Assembly: GCF_035222375.1 (NCBI RefSeq)
Contig: NC_085888.1
Location: 2,356,001 to 2,420,000, forward strand
Direction of reading: 5' to 3'
Length of the DNA stretch: 64,000 bases
Origin: Podospora pseudocomata
Taxonomy: Eukaryota; Ascomycota; Sordariomycetes; Sordariales; Podosporaceae
This document shows, piece by piece, positions 57,264 to 64,000 of this stretch. The position numbers and the translations under genes are program-made. The first letter of the stretch is position 1. The number at the start of each line of letters is the position of its first letter. The notes under the pieces are model-generated. The model was not told the DNA's origin. It did not search any database and saw only the letters and a list, made by a program, of their open reading frames with translations.

Positions 57264-57596
57264 GCGTGCTGTGTGTGGGGAGTTATCAGTATTATATTAT
57301 GTATCTATCTAGTTGGTATATATCGTCCATATCCAGTCTCGTATCCCGTCGTGTTTGATCCTACGTCTATATATTTGCGTTTCGTTCGAAAGCGATATCC
57401 TGTTGCCGTTGTTGTCGTACCCGGCCAGTTCCAAGCCTGGTTTTTGTTTCTTCCTTCATTATTTCCATCTCTTCTGTTCACATGTCCTTTAAGCTGGATG
57501 CCGTTCCCTCTCTTCCCTCATTACTTCCATCTCTTGTTTATCGTACCCAATAGTCCCATGTATTCACATATCCCAATATCCAAATTATCAACCCGT
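57264..57596. other. Convergent 3' region of GPI18 and a DUF2456-type gene
   Basis: 333 bases, T-rich, without coding potential; the two genes end facing each other. Confidence 0.55.
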
Positions 57597-58547
57597 TCAT
57601 TGCTCTCCGCCCTCCTCCTCCTCATTATCGCCCTCCCCCATAACCAACCCAGCCCTAACAAGCCAAACCCCGGCCATGACCGGCGTAGTCACCAATCCCA
57701 ACACTCCTCCCAAAACAAGCTTAAACACCTGCGGCGTCCAAGTAGCATCATACTCCCAGTCACCCTTTCCGTTTGCCTTCCCGGCAGCAATCAACAACCC
57801 CACCGTCGGCCCCCAAAAGATCAAAAAACTGACCACCGCCACAAGCATGCTCCTCGCCGCCTGGCCCAAGAGGAACCCTCCCCATCCAAGAATTCCGGCC
57901 CCCGATGATGGGTAAGGCGACACGGAGACGACAACCTCTTCCGGACGGCCCCTACCCCCCTTCTCATCACCCCCAGATGACACCACCGGCACCGTCGCCG
58001 GTAACGAGCAAAGCCACCTAACCAATCTGTTGTTACTGAGCAGAGAAGAAGAGCTGAACATTCCTATCGGAGGTACACCCCCGGTCTTGAGGTCACGGTT
58101 CACAAGGAACAGCTCAATGAGCCAGGTGACGAGACATTGGAGGATGATGGTTACCGCCGCGTCGCCCGCCAGCGTCGAGGGGAAGGACCATAACGTGATC
58201 TTGTCTGGGGGCTGGGGGGTTCCGTCTGGGTTGGTGCCAGGGCTGGTGGTGTACTGAGGGGCGGTGTACATTGCGTAGGCGATTGCAAAGTTGATGCCGC
58301 CTGATAGGATCAGGGCGCCGAGGCCGTCGAGGAGGAAGAGGTAGATGAACTGGGGGGTTGTGAGCTTGTTTGTTGGGGGGAGGGGAAGGGCAGGAGGGGA
58401 GAGGGTGATGGTTGTGCTTGGTGGGAGGCTGGCGTTGTCGGGAGGGGAGATGGGGCGGATGGCAGTTTCAATGTCGGGTTTGGGGGTGGTGATGTTGGAT
58501 GTTGGTGGTGGTGGTGAGCTGCGGGAGAAGGGGTTCGGAAGTGTCAT
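57597..58547 (-). CDS. DUF2456-type fungal membrane protein
   Basis: Single exon, 316 residues. A Pro/Ser/Thr-rich cytosolic N-terminus (about 65 residues) precedes hydrophobic segments: FIYLFLLDGLGALILSGGIN, then FAIAYAMYT; LAGDAAVTIILQCLVTWLIE, then LFLVNRD; LLGQAARSMLVAVVSFLIFW; and VFKLVLGGVLGLVTTPVMAG. The pairs LDGLGALILSGG and TLAGDAAVTII fit what I recall of the fungal DUF2456 family, whose function is unknown. The C-terminal tail is acidic (EGDNEEEEGGE). Confidence 0.85.
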   Translation of the reverse strand: MTLPNPFSRSSPPPPTSNITTPKPDIETAIRPISPPDNASLPPSTTITLSPPALPLPPTNKLTTPQFIYLFLLDGLGALILSGGINFAIAYAMYTAPQYTTSPGTNPDGTPQPPDKITLWSFPSTLAGDAAVTIILQCLVTWLIELFLVNRDLKTGGVPPIGMFSSSSLLSNNRLVRWLCSLPATVPVVSSGGDEKGGRGRPEEVVVSVSPYPSSGAGILGWGGFLLGQAARSMLVAVVSFLIFWGPTVGLLIAAGKANGKGDWEYDATWTPQVFKLVLGGVLGLVTTPVMAGVWLVRAGLVMGEGDNEEEEGGEQ

Positions 58548-60371
58548 TGTGATTGTTGGTGATGAAAAGAGTTCGTCAAAGTCGCGATGGTGAGTGAGGT
58601 TGAGGGGGAAAACTGAAAGATAAAAACAAGATCTAGATCATATCACTAAAATTTTAAATCGTGAAAGATACTTGAAGATGGTTGTCTACCAGACAACTGA
58701 AAAGCGAGGAATGAAGAGCGGTGTGTGTCCCAAAATCTCCGTCATGCGATGATGTGAGACCCGTAAACAGGTCGACTGAGTGATGCCAAATGACAAACGC
58801 GTCTTTCTTTCTCTCCCATCCACGAAACCAAACCATCCCTTTCTCGATCGAAATTTCTCCCAGCCACTAGGGGCCTAGGCCACCCAATGCCCAACCCTAC
58901 AACATAAAACCTGTCTGAGATGAATGCGCTGTTTGAGCAGTTTGAATGGTTGAGCCGTTGCGCATTCGTTGGCGACGCTACGCCAAGGTTGGGCGGTGGG
59001 GCGATGCTGATCAGGGTCCAGTTCATGCGCTCGGTGGCCGATTGGTTGGAATGAAGACAAGCGATCCACATTGCTGTTTATTTTGGGGATAGCGCCAGGG
59101 GTTTTGGACGTGCCGTTTCTTGGCCATCTCGAGGGTTGTCATGAATATCGTTCTGAAGAGAGTTTATGTTAGACCACACAGGCAAAACCAGATGATGTGA
59201 GAATATAGAAAGTACATCTTGGAGCTCATCCAACTCACACGCTGCATCCTCCAAGGGAGGTATAAATATGGACTGTAGCAGCTAACAATGATAAGAGATC
59301 ATATCACCTTCTCGAAAAGTCTTGCGTGTCAGAAATACGCAGATATCCTTGAGAGTTTGAGGTAGCATACCCATTTGTGAGCAGAGGACTGACGATGGGT
59401 TTGATTTTTATTAAGTTTAAAAGTAATAAATTACCCAAGTAAATTACTATCAAAGAGAATTAAACTTTAATATAGGTAGTAGATGTGGACGGCAAAACAA
59501 TAGGGTAAACAGCAACAATGAAGGTGAAAAAGTAACTCAAACAAGCAATTGTGGAAAGACAGGCATCGGCTAGTAACAACATCAATGTAGGAAAGAGCCA
59601 GTGGTCGTGCCTGCCAATCATGCCATATGCGACCTCGCTCCTTCCCTCCCTTCATAATCCAGGTTTTCGCGCACCCTGATATCTGAGAGCAAATGAGTGG
59701 GTGGACAGGCAGTATGGCCTATCGGTCAACCGCGACGCAACGTGGATTCCTTTACACCTGCTGCCCGGTCGCTCTGATCTCTCGGAAACCCACCCCCCAT
59801 CCCAGTGATTCCTGAGGCTGGAATGCCACAGGTTGAGGGTTCGATTTCTTTTTGGGGCGGCCGTCTTTTTGCCCCTGACTTGAGGAGAGAAGCTTGCTGT
59901 GAGGTTACTTCCTCTACTGTAAGCCCGCAGCCATCACCCATCCTTCCTCAACTGCTTGCCCGTTCTTTTCTGGTCATTAGAGGTTGCAGCCTCTTACAGA
60001 ATAGGTGCGACCGCACCATGCCTTTCCACTGCCGTTTCCGTAGGCTGTCGGTCAGGTGAAACACTGCTTGCTGCGGAGGCATATGATGTTTGCGTGACAG
60101 CAGCTACTTTGCCATATCGTGTTCCTTCCTCTTTCTGGCGACGACTATAACCCCCCCCCTCGGGAACAAATTCTCTCCTATCTCTTCTCTTTGAATAAAT
60201 TTGTAGGTGATAGAGTCTTCAAAGTCCCTTGCCGTTCTGTCACAACATGATGACATGATATTTATCGAGCTTGCTTTGCCTTTCAACGATACAGAAGCGT
60301 TTAAACCTGCACCCCCCAACTCGGAAACATTTTTTTTTACCAGGTCCCAGCAACACGTCTTTACGACTCTC
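58548..60371. other. Intergenic region with an A/T-rich inverted repeat
   Basis: About 1.8 kb: promoter of the DUF2456-type gene on the left, 3' region of the pectin methylesterase on the right. An A/T-rich imperfect inverted repeat lies near 59410-59480. No gene supported. Confidence 0.45.
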
Positions 60372-61440
60372 TCACATTCCATAATTCCCATCAAACCAGC
60401 CCTGCCCTTTATAGTCTCCCCCAAGCACCGTCTCGATTGCCACCGGACCCCCCAACCTCCTCGCAAAGCTCGCCCTCGTCCCGCCCGCCCCCGGGCCCGA
60501 GTTGGCATACTCCCCAAAGTAAACATTCGACGTCCTCTCATCCCCCGCATTCCAAATCCTCCATCCCGCCCCATTGACAACACCACTCATGGCCGTATTC
60601 TGGAACACAACCCTGGCGTACTCCCTCCACGGCCTACCCAGGTAAAACGCCCCGTTGTTCACGCTCTGCCCTGACTTGGCTGCGATGTTGCAGTTGTTGA
60701 AGACATAGAAGTTTGGCGAGGCGGAATTTGATCTCCCAGACGCTACCCCCGATGTCAGCCCTGTTCAAGGGAGGTGAGGGAGGGGACTTACCAGTAATAT
60801 ATCCTACCGAAGACGACAGCACTCTAATATCGCACCTCTCAAACCAAGCCGGGCTTTCCTGTCCAAAAATAAAGTCCGTCACCCCGACGATCTCGCAGCG
60901 GGAATAGTACTGCTTCCCCCGGTTGGCGAGGACGGTGTCTTGATACCCCTGGAAGGAGCAGCCGTAGTAGCCGCTGTCGGCGTACGCGGACAGGGCTACG
61001 GCTTGCGACCCCTTGCCGTAGGAGTTTACGATGTTGAGGTTGTAGATCTTGACGTTGTTGGCTTTTACACGGACGGTGCCCGTCTCATCGTTGGAGGCGC
61101 CGGTGTTGGCTTGGGATTTGGACTGGGTTATTGTTACGGAGTTTGAGGTGTAGGAGGCTGAGTTGGTGGTTGAGCCGTAGATGGAGATGGGGGATTTGAC
61201 GGCGGCGGGGATGAGGACTTGTTCTTGGTAGGTGCCGGGGTAGAGGAAGATGCAGACGGGGGAGGTGGAGGTTGTGGAGAGGGAGGTGATGGCGGAGGAG
61301 AGGGTTGAGAATTGGGCCGAGTGGGCTGAGGGGGTCTTAGATACGCGGATGCAGGAGGAGGATGGGGGGGTAGTGCGAGATTGGGCTGCCGTTGAGGGGA
61401 TCAGCCCGAGAAGGGGGAGGAGGAGGGGGAGGAGGTGCAT
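60372..61440 (-). CDS. Pectin methylesterase (CE8), secreted
   Basis: Exon 1 is 61440-60792 and exon 2 is 60742-60372; the 49-base intron has a GTAAGT donor, branch GCTGAC and acceptor GGTAG, phase 1, and joins VGYIT to ASGRSNSASP. 339 residues. The signal peptide is MHLLPLLLPLLGLIPSTAA. The beta-helix core carries the family motifs: QAVAL (oxyanion Gln), GYQDTVL (catalytic Asp), GVTDFIFG (nucleophile Asp) and LGRPW (Arg). It removes methyl esters from plant pectin, exposing it to pectate lyases. ATG 61509 upstream in frame would add 23 residues before the signal peptide, so 61440 is preferred. No carbohydrate-binding module. Confidence 0.93.
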
Positions 61441-62565
61441 TTTGGCGGTTGGGTAAGGTGCGAAAGGGGAGGTGGTGAAGAGGAGGGGGATTTGCACGGG
61501 AGGGTTCATGGGGTGGTATTATAGAGACACAAGCCGGTACTCCGTAGATCACATGCGAGATAGATCTTGTGAAGGCGCGGAAAATCTTGAATCTTACCTA
61601 TCTTGGCGGATGGGCCATCAAATGCTACCGCCGCCGAACACCTTGCTGGAGAATTGCATGCGGAAGATGGGTGAAGGGAGGTCGTCGAGTCGGAGAAATG
61701 CCGAATTGGGAAGATTCGGGGGAGGTGATTGGTGGATATTTACAATCCCCCTTCTAATCGCATCATAGGGCTGTTCCACTTTGTTCCGTGTACTCTTCTA
61801 CTCTCTTTTGTTGTTTTCTCTTAGTTACTTTCACTCTTAATTTTGAAGGATCTGTCTGCTGAGCGTGACTTTTGTCAAGTCAACCAAGGAATGCCCCCTC
61901 TTTGCTAACATCTATCCAAAGCCACCTGCTGCCAAAGTAATGGCGTCAGAAGCGGCTGTTTAGCCGGAAGACGACTGGTGCGCATCTACGTCTATGTAGT
62001 ACCTAGCCATCCGGACATTTGGGATCTCTTGGTATGGTTTCGGTACCTGACATCTTGACAGAAGCAATGCGGGTTCATTTGCGGGTGAATCTGGCGATGG
62101 CTCCCGGCATTTTGGATTGGTCTGCCATCGTGGATATATTTAGTAAACATGTTTTAGACATTTCGATGATATCACTGAAGGAGTCAAACGTCGTCGAGGT
62201 CACAGAAACAATCACCATGCGTCAAGGAAAAAGACTTTGAACAAAAATTCATGTTTGTCTAACCCAGGGTCATCCATGTGAGCCAGTCGTTGACTACATA
62301 TACCGTCTCCTCCCAGATAAAAGTCCCCGGGAGGAAACCAAATAGTGTACGAAAAGAAGAAGAAAGTAGCAAAGCCATATGTACATGAGAATAAAACTTG
62401 TAGTTTTGTTTTGGGATCCCCAGCCTGTGATCCCTCAAGAATGGGAGCAAGTCATTAGCCGGGGGCCCATAAATTTGTGGTGCACCAGGCTTAAAAATGT
62501 TTGCTTCGTATGCACATCAAAGAATCGAAATCAAAAGTTCCTTCTCTCGAAAAGAGGTTGACCGC
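61441..62565. other. Intergenic region and PME promoter
   Basis: About 1.1 kb between two minus-strand genes for secreted plant-wall enzymes: promoter of the pectin methylesterase and 3' region of the LPMO. No gene supported. Confidence 0.45.
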
Positions 62566-63603
62566 TTAAGCGCGGGCGACCTTGCGGAGGTGGCGGCGAC
62601 CGAGACCGGGGCAGCGGGTAGGCTGGGGGCGGGTGCTGATAGGACGAGTGCTGGTCTGGACAGGCACGGCAGTCTGAACAGCAGAGGTCTGAGCAGCAGA
62701 GGTCTGGACAACAGAGGTGACGATGGTGGTAGGGCTGGGGACAACGTTGACAGCGGTGGTGGTGGCAATAGGAGCAGGGGCGTTGGTGGCAGCGCCGGTG
62801 ATAGCGGTGGCAGAGGAAACGATGGCGGAGGAGCCCTGAGCAACGGGAGCGAAGCCGGCGGGGAGAGCGGGACCGGGGATGGGGTAGCTGTCGAGGGAGC
62901 GGTAGATGTTGAAGCGGATACCAGCGTCGGTGGGAGTGTAGAGGGAAGTACCCTTGACACCCTGGGGAAGGACAGTGCCGGAACCAGTGACCTCAATGTT
63001 GAAGCACTGAGGGTAGTTCTGGGCGCCGTTGAGGTCGCCGCCGGAGTGAAGGGCGATGATCTCGTGGCGAAGGACGTACTGGCCGGGACGGATGTTGGTG
63101 GGAATCTTGATCATCCAGCTGTTGTTGTTGTCAATGAGGACATCGGAAGCCCACCGGCCAGGGGCCTGGGCACCGTTGACAAGACCAGCCTCGGCGATCT
63201 TGAAGAACTCGAGAGCAGTCTTCTCAATCTTGTCGCAGCCAGTGTTACCGCACGAGGCAAGGTAGTCAATGACGGGGCCGTGGTGAGACTCGGGCCAGGT
63301 GTCCCACTGAACAAAGACGCTGTCACCCGCGGCAACAACGATGCGGCCCTGAGCGTTGGCCGAGTTCTTGTGGCAGATGATGTCGCTAGAGGCGAAAGAC
63401 TCGGGGCCAACGAAGCCATTGTCGGTGTTGGAAGCGGTCCAGGCGGCAACCTTGGGGGGGTTCTGAGTGTAAGGGAAGCTGTTGATGTCGTAGCCCTGGA
63501 AGGAGGCACCATTCACGACAACGTTCTTGACGTGGCCGTGGGCGTTGACAGCAGCGGCACCGGCCAAAGCGGCGAGGAGAGTCTTGGAGGTGAAGGAAGG
63601 CAT
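62566..63603 (-). CDS. AA9 lytic polysaccharide monooxygenase, secreted
   Basis: Intronless, 345 residues. Signal peptide 1-21 ([11 protein letters not shown]) is cleaved so the mature protein starts with His22, the first copper ligand. The second is His107 in [13 protein letters not shown], and the axial Tyr197 lies in [13 protein letters not shown]; the HEIIALH stretch also matches the family. The catalytic domain ends near residue 240. A linker of about 80 residues rich in Ser, Thr, Val and Ala follows, ending in the basic [16 protein letters not shown] instead of a CBM1. These enzymes cleave cellulose or other beta-glucans oxidatively with H2O2 or O2 and an electron donor. Codons are strongly C-biased, suggesting high expression. 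Confidence 0.95.
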   Translation of the reverse strand: MPSFTSKTLLAALAGAAAVNAHGHVKNVVVNGASFQGYDINSFPYTQNPPKVAAWTASNTDNGFVGPESFASSDIICHKNSANAQGRIVVAAGDSVFVQWDTWPESHHGPVIDYLASCGNTGCDKIEKTALEFFKIAEAGLVNGAQAPGRWASDVLIDNNNSWMIKIPTNIRPGQYVLRHEIIALHSGGDLNGAQNYPQCFNIEVTGSGTVLPQGVKGTSLYTPTDAGIRFNIYRSLDSYPIPGPALPAGFAPVAQGSSAIVSSATAITGAATNAPAPIATTTAVNVVPSPTTIVTSVVQTSAAQTSAVQTAVPVQTSTRPISTRPQPTRCPGLGRRHLRKVARA

Positions 63604-64000
63604 CTTGAAGGGTTGATTTCGAATCGCAAGGATGGTGGTGCTAAAAGCGTTGAGCAGGTCCGTCTAGCGGGGATATGTGGATTGTAACTTGGTGTTGGTT
63701 GGTGATGATAAGAGATCGGAAGAAATGTCTTCAGTCAATGAAGTGAGTGTAGGTATACAATGAATGTAGTTCGAAAGAAAACGAAGGAATGGCTCAAAAA
63801 ATGAATGGCTTTGCTAGAAAGGTCGCGTTGCGCCTGGTGAGGAGAAAGGTGAGTGCTGGAGGGAAGCAGTCGAGATGTTATATACCTGATCAATCCTGAG
63901 ATTATCCCATGACTGTGTATGAGCTTCCCTGCTCGAAGATGGATGTCAGACCCCTGAACGGTGGCTTGCCTACTTTAGGGGGTGGGCGCCGGGACCAGGA
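63604..64000. promoter_or_regulatory. Promoter and leader of the AA9 LPMO gene
   Basis: Region upstream of the LPMO start. It holds one GCGGGG (63668-63673), matching the SYGGRG core of the carbon-catabolite repressor CreA/CRE1, but the motif is short and not decisive. Confidence 0.35.

Noticed and set aside
59830-59860. GGGTTCGATTTC resembling a tRNA T-loop
   Set aside because: No matching T stem, acceptor stem or anticodon arm around it.
62497-63687. 396-codon plus-strand ORF over the LPMO gene
   Set aside because: Antisense frame kept open by the codon bias of the LPMO; Gly/Val-rich with no family resemblance.

Overview
The window is a piece of nuclear DNA from a filamentous ascomycete, most probably a sordariomycete close to the Sordariales (Neurospora, Podospora and Chaetomium relatives). 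Supporting features are short 49-110 bp introns with GTATGT/GTAAGT donors and CTRAC branch points, a beta-tubulin gene with six introns at familiar filamentous-fungal positions, a cpc-1 gene with the 41-codon upstream ORF known from Neurospora, an AA9 lytic polysaccharide monooxygenase, a pectin methylesterase and a CECR1/ADGF-type adenosine deaminase. The order assignment is an inference. I saw no retroviral, LTR or virus-like element.

Layout, left to right. 1-1539 (+): 3' part of a BRAP2/ETP1-type RING ubiquitin ligase. 3414-5855 (+): glycerol-3-phosphate acyltransferase. 6430-7355 (-): small four-helix membrane protein, apparently carrying a frameshift in a C7 tract. 8544-9929 (+): SRP40/Nopp140-like nucleolar protein. 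13754-16027 (+): ADGF-type adenosine deaminase. 17767-19445 (+): unknown membrane protein. 21913-23370 (+): cpc-1 (GCN4 orthologue) with two uORFs and a long non-AUG N-terminal extension. 26195-29736 (-): large disordered protein of unknown role. 35861-38173 (+): GCN20. 38869-40743 (+): beta-tubulin. 42144-43664 (-): protein kinase. 45412-45498 (+): tRNA-Lys(CUU) with an intron. 47162-49125 (+): glycerol kinase. 49821-50257 (+): broken ankyrin-like fragment. 51295-53343 (-): unknown disordered protein. 55646-57263 (+): GPI18/PIG-V mannosyltransferase. 57597-58547 (-): DUF2456-type membrane protein. 60372-61440 (-): pectin methylesterase. 62566-63603 (-): AA9 LPMO.

Functional links. The general amino-acid control pathway is represented twice: GCN20 helps activate the Gcn2 kinase, and Gcn2 signalling is read out by the uORFs of cpc-1. 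GPAT and glycerol kinase both feed glycerol 3-phosphate metabolism. Two secreted plant cell-wall enzymes sit side by side at the right end. Otherwise the genes look like unrelated housekeeping genes with wide spacing; several intergenic regions exceed 2 kb and the longest is about 6.1 kb.

Mobile DNA is sparse. There is one clear 253-bp MITE with roughly 70-bp terminal inverted repeats (24511-24763), at least one decayed relative of it (about 41665-41765), and a second, nested inverted-repeat element (33809-34399). The most interesting locus is cpc-1: the main frame is open for 678 bases upstream of its AUG with no AUG of its own, overlapping uORF2 in another frame. This matches the published non-AUG-initiated CPC1 isoforms.
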